The translations under genes and the position numbers were made by a program. DNA of 64,000 nt, from contig JABCZK010000017.1 in NCBI GenBank assembly GCA_013289695.1, forward strand, positions 1 through 64,000. The letters run 5' to 3'. The notes under the pieces are model-generated. The model worked only from the letters and a program-made list of their open reading frames with translations. It searched no databases and was not told where the DNA came from. Position 1 is the stretch's first letter; the number at the start of each line of letters is the position of its first letter. The stretch is from Acidobacteriota bacterium. GTDB lineage: Bacteria; Acidobacteriota; Terriglobia; Acidiferrales; UBA7541. This document shows, piece after piece, positions 8,254 to 17,293 of this stretch.

Positions 8254-8267
8254 GTGCGGGCGAACTA

Positions 8268-8813
8268 CTACTGCGAAACGCTAAGCCGGCGCTTTACGAA
8301 CAGCGCAACTAGCCCCGCACCAACCAGCACGAGTGATGCAGGTTCCGGCGTCGTCGAAACCGGCGTGACTGTCAGAGTATATCCCGCGGGCCCGGTCGGA
8401 AAGTTTATCAGCGGAATATCCCCGGAAACGTCTAGCATCGTCGGTGCCGCTTCGGTGCCGCTGGTGAACAGCGCAATGTTCGAATCGCTCGGGTTGATCA
8501 GGTCGAACACCTCGCCCTGGTCAAGGGTGAGGCCGCCTCCAAAACTTATGTCGTAGAACGTGACGTATCCGCCGTCGGGGTCAGGAGCTCCATTCAGCAT
8601 CATATCAATCGGCGTCACCACGAACCCGAAAGTCCCCTCAACATTTTGAGGGGCGATGGTCGGGTTCACAGGCAGATAGAACGAAGCCGTAACGCCTCCG
8701 GGTCCAGTAAGGGAGTAGTACAAATCCGTATTGCCGTCAGCCCTCGCCGCGCTGACCGAAACCAGAGCCAAGAACGCGATTACCGCGGCACTTCGCAAAA
8801 GTAGTTTCATCAT
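8268..8813 (-). CDS. PEP-CTERM sorting domain-containing secreted protein
   Basis: A 181-residue exported protein with an N-terminal signal peptide (MMKLLLRSAAVIAFLALVSVS, cleavage near ARADG), a beta-rich middle with no recognised domain, and a C-terminal PEP-CTERM signal: TPEPASLVLVGAGL, a hydrophobic stretch and KRR. Such tails are sorted by exosortase, and the proteins are often tied to exopolysaccharide. No exosortase gene is in the window. GGTGGG precedes the double ATG; either Met could be used. Function beyond envelope location is unknown. Confidence 0.8.
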   Translation of the reverse strand: MMKLLLRSAAVIAFLALVSVSAARADGNTDLYYSLTGPGGVTASFYLPVNPTIAPQNVEGTFGFVVTPIDMMLNGAPDPDGGYVTFYDISFGGGLTLDQGEVFDLINPSDSNIALFTSGTEAAPTMLDVSGDIPLINFPTGPAGYTLTVTPVSTTPEPASLVLVGAGLVALFVKRRLSVSQ

Positions 8814-9132
8814 CCCACCTGTTTTGCTGGCCTATGCGGTCGAACCGCGTCAGGCTGCACGACTATGGTGCAATCCGCCTTCCATCGACTCTTACTGTAA
8901 CACCTTATAAATCAACACGGAATCGTAAACTATCGCGCAGGACGGCAAAAAAGCTTCCCAGAAGTGCAAATTTAGTTCTGACGGGCATCCGGCCCGGGCC
9001 GCCGGGATGAATGGTCCTCTCGCGTCAACGAACGCCTCCAGGAAGCAGGAATTCCGAAACGTTCCTCCACATGGACTTGTGGCACGAGTCAGGGTGCAGT
9101 ACAGTTTTTCCATGGGCGAGAATGCCACCGTG
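8814..9132. other. divergent intergenic region
   Basis: This lies between the leftward PEP-CTERM gene and the rightward DegT aminotransferase. The DegT frame is open back to 9007 but that extension (rich in N, R and P, no family similarity) is probably not translated. No clear operator or promoter pair could be assigned. Confidence 0.4.
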
Positions 9133-10239
9133 ATGAAAGTCCCGTTGCTGGATCTGCAATCCGAATATGCGGAGCAGCGCGATGAGATTCTTCCGGCGCT
9201 CGACCGCGTCTGCCGGAATGCATCGTTCGTGCAGGGCGAGGAAGTCGAGGCTTTCGAGCGCGAGTTCGCCGATTTCTGCGGCGTCAAGCACTGTGTAGCT
9301 CTGAGTAGCGGGACGGCCGCGCTGCATCTGGGCTTGCTGGCGCTCGGCGTGCAGTCCGGCGACGACGTCATCACCACGCCGAACTCTTTTCTGGCGACCG
9401 CAGAAGCCATCACTTATTGCGGCGCGCGCCCGGTGTTCGTTGACACTGACCCCGCCACCGCGAATCTGGATCCCCGGCTCATCGAGCGCTCGATTACACC
9501 GCGCACTCGCGCCATTCTGCCCGTGCATCTCTACGGCCGCCCCGCTGACATGGACCCCATCCGCGAAATCGCCGCGCGACGCCACTTGCGCATCTTGGAA
9601 GACGCGGCACAAGCTCACGCCGCCCGCTATCGCAGCCAGCGCGTCGGGTCGTTCGGCCTGGCCGCGGCGTTCAGTTTTTATCCCACGAAAAACCTGGGCG
9701 CATATGGAGAGGGTGGCGCGCTCACCACCAACGACGACGCCATTGCGAAATTCGCGCGCGCCGCGCGTTCCCATGGACAGACCGCGCGTTACGACCACGA
9801 ATTCCCCGGTTACAATTACCGAATGCAGGGATTTCAGGGCGCCGTGCTACGCATCAAACTGCGCCGCCTGCATGCATGGACGCAAAAGCGCCGCGAAATT
9901 GCCAAGGAATATCGCCGGTTGCTCGAAGGCGCGCGCCTGGAGATGCCCGACGACGATCCGCGCGATGAATGTGTTTACCACCAGTTTGTGATTTACGTGA
10001 ACAACCGCAATTCCGTCATCGCGCAACTCGCTGCGCGCAGCATTGACACCGCGGTGCATTATCCCAAGCCGATCCACCTGCAGCCCGCATACTCCTCACT
10101 CGGTTACCCCGCTGGAACATTTCCCAACGCCGAACGCGCCTGCGAGCGCGTCTTGAGCCTGCCGCTGTTCCCCGGCATGACCGCCGAGCAAATCAGCTAT
10201 GTGGCGGCCTCGGTAGTGGATGTTGTCGGGAGGAAATAG
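9133..10239 (+). CDS. DegT/DnrJ/EryC1/StrS family PLP-dependent aminotransferase
   Basis: A 368-residue sugar aminotransferase of fold type I. Visible motifs are SSGTAALHLGL (phosphate binding), EDAAQAHAARY and the PLP lysine in SFYPTKNLGAYGEGG (K186). Members transfer an amino group from glutamate to a nucleotide-linked keto sugar for O-antigen or antibiotic sugars. The ATG at 9133 (MKVPLLDL) gives the usual N-terminus; ATG 9112 and the ORF limit at 9007 are alternatives without a better ribosome site. It stands alone, without sugar genes beside it. Its last 79 codons recur almost unchanged at 18001-18237, so this locus took part in a duplication. Confidence 0.85.
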   Translation: MKVPLLDLQSEYAEQRDEILPALDRVCRNASFVQGEEVEAFEREFADFCGVKHCVALSSGTAALHLGLLALGVQSGDDVITTPNSFLATAEAITYCGARPVFVDTDPATANLDPRLIERSITPRTRAILPVHLYGRPADMDPIREIAARRHLRILEDAAQAHAARYRSQRVGSFGLAAAFSFYPTKNLGAYGEGGALTTNDDAIAKFARAARSHGQTARYDHEFPGYNYRMQGFQGAVLRIKLRRLHAWTQKRREIAKEYRRLLEGARLEMPDDDPRDECVYHQFVIYVNNRNSVIAQLAARSIDTAVHYPKPIHLQPAYSSLGYPAGTFPNAERACERVLSLPLFPGMTAEQISYVAASVVDVVGRK

Positions 10240-10310
10240 GAGTCGGACCGCTCACGATAATCCCAGGACGCTCGGACCTGCTCGCGCCTCGCTCACTTTC
10301 GCAGGGCGCG

Positions 10311-10480
10311 CTAGACGAGATCGAAGGAGTGCCAGTCCAGGGCCGCATGAAAGAGCAATGCTGCCAGGAGCAAGCAGCAGGACAGGTTGGCAGCAGTCCG
10401 CTTTACCCCAACGAAGGCCGCACGAAACTGATCACCCTCTGGGCCCGAGCGAAAAACGCCGTGATCGCCGGATGCTGCTT
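10311..10480 (-). pseudogene. decayed 3' end of a CPBP-type gene
   Basis: The minus-strand frame ending in LLFHAALDWHSFDLV matches the C-terminal pattern of the intact CPBP protein at 24642-25403 (MIMHSAMDLNSFDLG). The plus-strand DNA from about 10303 also aligns there (GCAGGGCGCG...AGATCGAAGGA...). Upstream the similarity fades and the EExxxR active-site part is missing. It is more diverged than the second fragment at 17685-18000. Confidence 0.45.
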
Positions 10481-10564
10481 CGCTCGGAAGAGTTTCCGGC
10501 GGATTTTGGCGGGCACGTTTCATCTCAACGACAGATTTCACGCGCATACAACGAGGCTGCGTAA

Positions 10565-11840
10565 TTAGCAGGCAACAAGTCTGGAAAGGAATTCCTCCAT
10601 GTCCTTGCGCCTGTCAGGGGACGTTATATCTTCGGCGTCGCCATAGCGCGTGGCCATTGCAAAACTGCTGCAGCCCAGTAACTTTAGGCAATTGGCGATA
10701 CCAAATCTCGCCGCATAGTCGAATGCCGTCGTGCGTCGATTTTATGGAAAGTTTCGTGCTCCGCAATTCTCGCTCGCTTCGCTGCGGATTTCAAAAAACC
10801 GATTAAGTTATGGTCTACGTTTCCGACCGCATTCGGAAACAGCAGCCTTGAAGAGTTTTTCGCAACTCGTCGCGCTAGCAAGCACTTCACGAATTCCGCA
10901 GGCAGAACAATCTCGCGTTCCACCAAGCGTTTCGGTTGCCAATTGAGATGTGGCTTTGCGTTGACGTGAAATAAGCAGGTCTTGGCATCGATGTCGCTAT
11001 ACTCCGCCGCAGCCACTTCCATGTCGAGGCATGCGGTAAAGCGGAAGAACGTAAGACGTATTCTCTCTTCTGCCTTCCTCGCGATCAATCCATCGGCATC
11101 ACCCTTTCGTGCGATCGTCGCATCCATTATCGCTGTCCACTTCTCCTGGGTGAAAACGGGGGCTTCGTCTTTACAGCCACCGGCCATTCTTTTCGCGAGA
11201 GGAGTTTCGTCTTTTCGTATTGCCCAAGGAAGCTGTTTAGAAGCGCCAGTCGCCCCCGAAGCGTGAAGTTTCGTTGACTTGAACGGCGTTGCTGCAAGTT
11301 CTGTTTCATCCGCGACAGATACAAAACAACATCGTCACGGACGATTTCGTCCACGAAAGTCTTCTGGCAGGACGCTCTGAAGTCTTCCAAGGCGCTTTTG
11401 TGCGCTGCGCGTGTCGCCGCGCTCAAGTCGCGTTCCGCTATCATAGCCAGGTGTCGGGTAACCGCATCAGTAATCAGGACACGCTCCGCAGATTCCTCAG
11501 CGCCCGAGCTTTCCAACGGCAGCAATCGGTCTTCCTTGCGCTGCTCCTGCGCTTCGAACTTCTGGTAGCGCAAAAACGCCTGCTCGAGCCCGCGGCCCAG
11601 TGACGTAACACGGCTGCCAAACTTGTCGGCGCGATGATAAATGTAGAAAGTGCCGTTCTCGGGAATTGGTATTCCCGGACTTGAGGGCGTCCGCCGGCAC
11701 TTGTGAGACCGGCCAGCCTCGAAAGAGATCTTGTAAAGCGAATACGTCAGTTTGCCACTTTCATTCGTTCCTTTGACGGATACCGCGAAACTTACCCTGC
11801 GTGCTGGGCTCACATTCGAACTCCCGGCCGACAATAGCAA
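10565..11840 (-). pseudogene. tyrosine recombinase (phage integrase), broken
   Basis: Three minus-strand frames add up to one site-specific recombinase. Frame one (11840 to about 11160) has the arm/core-binding region (FYIYHR...ITDAVTRHL...SALEDF...FVDEIVRDDVVLYLSRM). Frame two (about 11165 to 10720) continues at KDEAPVFTQEKWTAIMDAT and reaches the HK of the catalytic domain. Frame three ends LLGCSSFAMATRYGDAED...EEFLSRLVAC, holding the likely nucleophile Tyr in ATRYGD, with a TAA at 10565-10567. Two frameshifts separate them and the catalytic HxxR box is scrambled, so it is inactive. It is the only mobility gene visible in the accessory stretch and lies next to the CPBP remnant. Confidence 0.75.
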
Positions 11841-12063
11841 ACCGAAATTTAAATGTTAACGTAATTTTCGACGGACCGCGGCTAGCTCCGAGCACCAACT
11901 ATTTCGCTGTCGTTTTCTTCGAGGCTATCCGGACTGCAACGTCTCGGTTTGCCCCCATTTATTTCTAAAATTCGCTTTGCGCGAATTATTGTCCTTGTCT
12001 CCGGCAGCCGTCGCGCCCTAATCTCGTTCCAATAGCCCAGCCCTGCCATGGAGGGAATTTCGG

Positions 12064-12471
12064 ATGAGTACTCCCGAACAAGATTCAGCTTAGGGCTCCA
12101 CGCCATCCATCACAGCGCGCCTGGAAGCCTCCACCGGCGAATTACATGAACTCGAGGGACTCGTAAAATCTGGTAAACTCGACTCGCGTGTCCTCGCTGA
12201 ATTCCGGAACGCCGTAGACCACATTCGGAACACTACATGGGCGGTGCAGAAATGGATCGGCCTCAGCGACCAATCGGGTGGCGATCCCTTTTCCCTTCTC
12301 CCGATAATGTCCGCTGAGCGCGTCAAACGTGCCACACAGATTTCGAGCGACCTTTCTCTCGACCTGCAATCCATTGAAGTCGGCATTGATACGCCAGGCA
12401 TCGTCGAGCTCTTCAACGCCGTTGATGACCTACATCGTCGCTTGGCCGCGCTGCTCAAACGCACAACCTGA
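12064..12471 (+). pseudogene. conserved small protein with an in-frame amber codon
   Basis: An ATG at 12064 preceded by GGAGGG opens a frame (MSTPEQDSA) that meets TAG at 12091 and then stays open for 126 more codons. The downstream part looks like real protein: ITARLEASTGELHELEGLV..., DFRNAVDHIR-like helices, MSAERVKRATQIS, VDDLHRRLAALLK. It is mostly helical and charged. No good in-frame ATG follows the TAG; a GTG at 12244 would keep only 75 residues. The simplest reading is a nonsense mutation in a hypothetical protein. Amber readthrough or a sequencing error are alternatives. The function is unknown. Confidence 0.6.
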
Positions 12472-12518
12472 CGGCCTGAATTGGCGGCGAGGACGAGACG
12501 TCGAGGAAGCCAGAATTG

Positions 12519-12701
12519 ATGGAGGCGCTGTTGGCAGAATCGGTTTTGAAACTCAATGAAGGCCGCGAGATCGTTTCGGTTTCCCAGGTCATTGCTGCGG
12601 CAGCAGAGGCCATAACCCTCGCAGAGTGGCGAGGAGCGGTCGAGCAAATGGTAAAAACCGACTTAGACGCGAACACTGAATCCTCGGATACTGCAACTTG
12701 A
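12519..12701 (+). CDS. small hypothetical protein
   Basis: A 60-residue frame (MEALLAESVLKLNEGREIVS...) starting at an ATG with GAGGAAG at a suitable distance. It is acidic and helical, with no recognised domain. It follows the broken helical gene in the same direction and may belong to the same small group. A TTG directly before the ATG is an alternative start. Confidence 0.45.
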   Translation: MEALLAESVLKLNEGREIVSVSQVIAAAAEAITLAEWRGAVEQMVKTDLDANTESSDTAT

Positions 12702-12790
12702 TTCTCCCGAGCGATAGCCGATGCCCGTGCACTGAAAGAGCAATATCTGAATGACCCTTATCGCTCACCTGCCAAGTGCAACATAGCGGC

Positions 12791-12970
12791 ATGAATGACA
12801 CGAACCCAGCCATCGACAAGCTACAGCGAATTCAAAAATTATGGGCAGAGCTTGGCCGAACGAGAATGCGCACTCCCGAGCACGAAACCATAATGGAGAA
12901 GATTCGCGTGCTGTCGGCGGAATATCAGTTGCTTGTTGATGCGTCCCCAAAGCCCGGAAAATCAAACTGA
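12791..12970 (+). CDS. small hypothetical protein
   Basis: A 59-residue charged helical protein (MNDTNPAIDKLQRIQKLWAE..., then a second helix around HETIMEKIRVLSAEYQLL). An in-frame GTG at 12776 could be the start instead; no strong ribosome site is seen for either. No family recognised. Regular heptad-like hydrophobics suggest a short coiled coil. Confidence 0.4.
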   Translation: MNDTNPAIDKLQRIQKLWAELGRTRMRTPEHETIMEKIRVLSAEYQLLVDASPKPGKSN

Positions 12971-13047
12971 CCAGCCACGATTTGGCCCATTTTGGGCTTC
13001 TTCGGGGTGCGCTCCTGGGGACAGTTCTGCGCCGACGTTAGCACGTT

Positions 13048-13224
13048 TTAGCCGAGGGTCTTGGCAGAGAAGCTGGCGAGTTCGTCATCTTCTACGGTAA
13101 AGCTGGCCTCGATTGGTTTGCAGCATACCCCGTAGTCTTCAATGTAGGTTTGGCGGTCGACGGACAAGTCCAACACCATTGAAATTTCTTCTCCACAATA
13201 TGGACAGGTGAATTCGTGTTCCAC
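13048..13224 (-). CDS. CPXCG motif-containing cysteine-rich protein
   Basis: A 58-residue protein reading MEHEFTCPYCGEEISMVL and, further on, YIEDYGVCCKPIEASF...DDELASF. The CPYCG and VCC pairs form a four-Cys zinc ribbon as in the CPXCG small-protein family, whose role is unknown. It begins at a GTG without a clear ribosome site. The frame is open further upstream through another Cys-containing stretch (CRFCCPAG), so the N-terminus is uncertain. It is short and overlooked by length-limited ORF calling. Confidence 0.65.
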   Translation of the reverse strand: MEHEFTCPYCGEEISMVLDLSVDRQTYIEDYGVCCKPIEASFTVEDDELASFSAKTLG

Positions 13225-13393
13225 GGGAGAAGAAGATATTGCAATCGATCCGGCAGGACAACAGAAGCGGCATTCGACTGGTACCTGATAAACGCGGAGG
13301 AGTGGAATCGGGCTAAGTCCACACGTACGACTTAGCGGACGTTACGAAAATCGGGGGCAGCAGCTAGTGGTATGACACTCGTCTGGTATTGCA

Positions 13394-13444
13394 GGGAAAC
13401 TCTCAAGAGGCGCGGACGCACACGCAGGCCAATAAGAGTTTCCC
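13394..13444. repeat. 10-bp perfect inverted repeat
   Basis: GGGAAACTCT at 13394-13403 and AGAGTTTCCC at 13435-13444 flank a 31-base loop. It lies 35-85 bases past the stop of the large FG-GAP gene on the minus strand. It could act as a terminator or mRNA-stabilising stem, but the long loop and missing T-tract argue against a standard terminator. No matching second copy was noticed. Confidence 0.5.
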
Positions 13445-13478
13445 GCATTACGCTTCGCAATTGACTCACTCGACTGCT

Positions 13479-16400
13479 TCACCACGGCAAATGAACAAGG
13501 TCGATACTTTCGATCCGCCGCAGCTCCGATTTCTTACCGTCGTCGGCCGCTGATATTTGTCTACCCCAGCGGCGAGGGAGCAAATGATGATGATGCCTGC
13601 GCGGAAAGATTGGATCCGGTCTGACGGGGTGTCCGTGGACCGAATGTTCCAACGTAAACACCTTGTCCCACGCGAATTGGCCTCCACAAACTCCAGTGAT
13701 CGTGTAGGTCGAGAAGTACAGTTGCGACGGCCAGGAAAGGTATTGATCCGTAGTGTCGTCATAGCCCTGCGCAAACATCCACGTCACTGTTCCATGCCCG
13801 TCTCCCATCGGCAGATCGAGATAATCGCCGTTGGCCGCTCCGGGAATGCCCGCGCCCAGTCCATTAATCTGCGCCAGAGGATCGGCGGTGGTAAGCGAGA
13901 TCGGAGATGTTTGGGCGGCACAGAGTGAACCGGCCGGCAATGTCGCGGTCGCGTTTACCGTAAAGTCTGAATTGGTGGTTATATTGAATGTTGCGGTTCC
14001 CGTCACGCCAGCGCTTATTGGATTCCCGCTGGAATCGAACACGCCCTGATAGGTGCCATTGATCGCTGTGTAAGGCGTCAAAACAAATGTCCCGGAATCT
14101 CCTGGGGTTGCACTGCTCGTGCTCGTGAAGGTTCCGCTGATCGGCTGACTGAAATCGCATTTACCACTGGTCGCCGAGAAAGTAAACTTCCCGCCATCGT
14201 CCATGTTGCCAACGATCGTCAAACTTGTTACCAATCCGGTCGCATCGCAAGACGCTGTTGTCGTTACGGAGCCGCCCTTCACTGAGTCACGGCTGTTCGT
14301 GACGAACAGGATGTTTGTTGTGGGATCGCCGTTCACGATACCAAGAGTCGCTTGCGAAATGTTTGTTGCAGTGGCCGGAACCACCGCAGGCAGATTGAGA
14401 TCAAATGCGATTTGCAAAGGGTTGTAGCAGACAAGGCTCGGATTGCTCGATTGAGAATACGCGCATGGTGCATCGCCGCTGCCGAATCCAGGGGAACTAA
14501 CCGGAATAGCATTGGGCACCGTTTCATTCATTCCCTGAAGCACGAACTGCATATTTCTTGGTACGGTCACCTCTAGCGTCCCGTTGACGAATAGGAAGGT
14601 GTAGTTCGCCGCGCTCAGGTTGCCTACGGCTGCCGTGATGGCATAATTACCGGCAGGTGACGAAGTGATTGCCGATGTCGTAAGACTCGGAGCTCCGCTG
14701 GTGGCACTCGCCTGCGTATCGCCGTTGACGAACCCGGTGATCGTGTAGGTGAAGCTGGGGTTCGCTGCTCCGAATGCACGAATTGCGTTGTTCGCCGTCA
14801 CCGTCAGCGCCGCCTGCGCCGCCGTGAAACTCAATGCGGACGAAGTGCTGGTCAGAAAGTTTGAATCTCCGTGATAGACAGCCGTCAGACTGTTTATCCC
14901 TACGGGCATCGTCGTGAGCGTGAGCGTGGCCACACCCAACGCGCTCAGTGTTCCCGTCCCTAGGGTGGCCGCCCCACTTTTAAAGCTCACCGACTCGCCA
15001 CTCGTAGTCAGACTTCCCTCCGTCGACGGGCTCAAGGTAGCCGTAAGTACGACCAACTGACCATACGTGCTGAATGTAGGACTTGCAGCCAACGCGAGCG
15101 TCGTGGCCTCTGGCGATCCAGTCAACGAAACCGTGCTCGATGTGCTAGCAGTAAAGTTCGGCTCTCCCGAATAAACCGCATCAACCAGATGTGTGCCGCT
15201 TCCCGGAATCGAAACGCTGGATACCGTTGCCACTGCGGTCTGTGTCACGCTGTTCGTCAGCACACTCACCGTATTGCCGCCGTAGTTCGCAACTGCCAGA
15301 TCAGAATTGCCGTCTCCGTTAAAGTCCGCCACTGTTACGGCACGGGGATTGGCTCCCGTCGCGTAGGTGACCTGCGACTGGAAAGTGCCGTTTCCGTTGC
15401 CCCTCAGCACGCTCAGTGTGTTTGCGTTATTGTTTGCCACTACCAAATCGGCGATAAGGTCGTTGTTGAGGTCTGCGACCGCCACGAAATAAGGTTGTAA
15501 TCCCGTCGCGTACGTGGTCTGCGTTTTGAAGGTACCGTCCCCGTTCCCCAGCAGCACACTCACCGTGCTGCTGCCTAAATTTGTAACCGCTACGTCGCGG
15601 GCACCGTCGGCATCGAAGTTTCCGATAGCTATAGCGTAAGGAGCCGTACCCGTGGGATAGGTGACATGGGTTTTAAAGGTACCGTCTCCGTTCCCGAGCA
15701 ACACGCTCACCTCGTTGCTACCTTGATCCACAACCACCAGGTCGGCCCCTTTATTACTCTTGAGATCACCCACCGCCAAAGAAGTTGGAGCGCTTCCGGT
15801 CGCGTAGGTAACCTGCGGTTTGAACGTGCCGTCACCATTTCCTATTAGAACGCTTAGGGTGTTACTTCCGTAATTTGCCACTGCTAAGTCCAGTGCACCG
15901 TCCCTACTAAAATCCCACGCGACGACGCCACCGGGCCCGGTCCCCGTCGGATATGTCACCTGCGGCTGGAAGGTGCCGTCTCCGTTTCCTAATAGAACGC
16001 TCACGGTGTTACTTCCGTAATTTGTCACCACTACGTCCAGCTTGCCATTCCCGATGAAGTCTCCAACGACTAAACCCCCGGGATTCATCCCTGTGGCATA
16101 GGTGACGTGTGACCGGAAGGTGCCATTGCCGTTTCCGATAAGTACGCTGATGGTGTTACTGGTATAATTTGCGACTACTATATCGGGGTGGCCGTCCCCG
16201 TTTAAGTCCGCGACTATAAGATTATCAGGATTGGTTCCCACTGTGCATAGCACTCCCGTGCTAAGAATCTGAGACGAGGCAGCCGTACCGAGCACAGTCG
16301 AGCCCAGAACGAAGTTGCCGTTCGTCGTATCATCGAAAGACACGCCGCCGGTCAGCGATGGAGTTGTGCTACCCGCGCCGACTACGGTGCCGTTGAGAGT

Positions 16401-16871
16401 GTAGTTTCCCGCCGAGCCCAATGCGGAAATCGTCGTCGTCGTCGCGTACGTCCCGGTTACTACAAGCGTTTGCACCGATGAGGTGCTCGTGTTGTTCGTT
16501 TTTGTTGCGTTGAAGATGGCCGTATAGGTGTGGGTCCCTATCCCCGGAACGAGTTTGATCACCGCCGTTCCGGCCGACGTCAATTGCGCCGTCGCAATTA
16601 CTGTTGGGGGGTCGTCGCAATATGTCGCGGCCGCGTTGCAAAATATCACTGTTCCTTTCGTCACTGGCGAGCCATTCGACACTGCAGCCGTGAAAGTGAC
16701 CACGGTCCCCGAGGCGACCGACGAAGATGACAAAGTTAAAGTTGTTGTCGTAGGCCCCCCAGCATGCGCCAATGGCGGGTACATCATGGAAAACACAAAC
16801 ATGATCAGAATCCAGAGAGAAAAACGGCACACGTGGACCTTACCGGGGATCGATAGACATACTACTTGCAT
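13479..16871 (-). CDS. secreted FG-GAP/Ig-like repeat protein
   Basis: A 1,130-residue exported protein. After a signal segment (about 15-37) come a bacterial Ig-like domain (40-130), a second one (to about 200), seven FG-GAP/VCBS repeats (about 205-530) with the recurring pattern VLLGNGDGTFK.Q.TYATG...VAVADFNGDG..DLAVANYGSNTVS, another Ig-like domain, an MBG-type domain (LTVTANNAIRAFGAANPSFTYTITGF) and a C-terminal beta-rich part. FG-GAP units form a calcium-binding beta-propeller (DxNxDG loops visible), so a cell-surface or adhesin-like role is likely. The last 50 residues (HHHHLLPRRWGR...) look out of frame: near 13640 a shift would give a Ser/Ala/Pro tail ending at 13561. Either the gene is slightly damaged or the sequence has an error. 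Confidence 0.8.
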   Translation of the reverse strand: MQVVCLSIPGKVHVCRFSLWILIMFVFSMMYPPLAHAGGPTTTTLTLSSSSVASGTVVTFTAAVSNGSPVTKGTVIFCNAAATYCDDPPTVIATAQLTSAGTAVIKLVPGIGTHTYTAIFNATKTNNTSTSSVQTLVVTGTYATTTTISALGSAGNYTLNGTVVGAGSTTPSLTGGVSFDDTTNGNFVLGSTVLGTAASSQILSTGVLCTVGTNPDNLIVADLNGDGHPDIVVANYTSNTISVLIGNGNGTFRSHVTYATGMNPGGLVVGDFIGNGKLDVVVTNYGSNTVSVLLGNGDGTFQPQVTYPTGTGPGGVVAWDFSRDGALDLAVANYGSNTLSVLIGNGDGTFKPQVTYATGSAPTSLAVGDLKSNKGADLVVVDQGSNEVSVLLGNGDGTFKTHVTYPTGTAPYAIAIGNFDADGARDVAVTNLGSSTVSVLLGNGDGTFKTQTTYATGLQPYFVAVADLNNDLIADLVVANNNANTLSVLRGNGNGTFQSQVTYATGANPRAVTVADFNGDGNSDLAVANYGGNTVSVLTNSVTQTAVATVSSVSIPGSGTHLVDAVYSGEPNFTASTSSTVSLTGSPEATTLALAASPTFSTYGQLVVLTATLSPSTEGSLTTSGESVSFKSGAATLGTGTLSALGVATLTLTTMPVGINSLTAVYHGDSNFLTSTSSALSFTAAQAALTVTANNAIRAFGAANPSFTYTITGFVNGDTQASATSGAPSLTTSAITSSPAGNYAITAAVGNLSAANYTFLFVNGTLEVTVPRNMQFVLQGMNETVPNAIPVSSPGFGSGDAPCAYSQSSNPSLVCYNPLQIAFDLNLPAVVPATATNISQATLGIVNGDPTTNILFVTNSRDSVKGGSVTTTASCDATGLVTSLTIVGNMDDGGKFTFSATSGKCDFSQPISGTFTSTSSATPGDSGTFVLTPYTAINGTYQGVFDSSGNPISAGVTGTATFNITTNSDFTVNATATLPAGSLCAAQTSPISLTTADPLAQINGLGAGIPGAANGDYLDLPMGDGHGTVTWMFAQGYDDTTDQYLSWPSQLYFSTYTITGVCGGQFAWDKVFTLEHSVHGHPVRPDPIFPRRHHHHLLPRRWGRQISAADDGKKSELRRIESIDLVHLPW

Positions 16872-16987
16872 GAGAGCTACTCCTCAGGAGCGGACCTTCC
16901 CACGACTGTCCTTATCTAGACCTCAAAGTAAGACTATTTTAGCAATTTACGTAATCGAGGTTCGATCAGCGTTCTGAAGTGGAACGT

Positions 16988-17149
16988 ATGAGTACCTGTA
17001 CCAAGGTTCTGCGCGGCACGCTTGCCACGAAGTTTGTGGAAAGGAACATACTCCAACGTCCCAATAGCATCCTAATTGCGGAATATCTCGACGCTCACTT
17101 AGAGCCTGAGACGTACAGGCGTCGCATTATCGCTCGGGTACGCAACTAA
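16988..17149 (+). CDS. short ORF ending at a MITE-like insertion
   Basis: A 53-codon frame (MSTCTKVLRGTLATKFVERN...) whose TAA is formed by the first bases of the adjacent inverted-repeat element. It is basic and helical and may be the remaining 5' part of a gene cut by that insertion. No ribosome site or family is recognised, so it is uncertain that it is expressed. Confidence 0.25.
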   Translation: MSTCTKVLRGTLATKFVERNILQRPNSILIAEYLDAHLEPETYRRRIIARVRN

Positions 17150-17293
17150 CAGTTTGTTGAAAAACACTTTTTATTGACCATTCTGGTCATCGCGAAGAAT
17201 CCCATTTAGGCGAAAGCCCAACAAAAAGAGAGATTCCTCGGACAACATCCGCCCTCGGAATGCCGGTCCCGGGGCTTTTTCAACAAACTGCTA
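17148..17293. mobile_element. MITE-like element with terminal inverted repeats
   Basis: About 146 bases bounded by near-perfect inverted repeats: CAGTTTGTTGAAAAA at the left and TTTTTCAACAAACTG at the right, each with TA just outside. The ends are of the kind found on many insertion sequences. The inside has no transposase. Size, inverted ends and TA flanks fit a miniature inverted-repeat transposable element that would need a transposase from elsewhere. It lies inside the accessory region and truncates a small ORF. Confidence 0.65.

Noticed and set aside
13394..13444. Inverted repeat read as a CRISPR repeat
   Set aside because: It occurs once, with no spacer array or cas genes in the window.
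15200..16250. Regularly spaced DNA repeats, considered as a tandem array element
   Set aside because: They are the coding DNA of FG-GAP protein repeats and are in frame.
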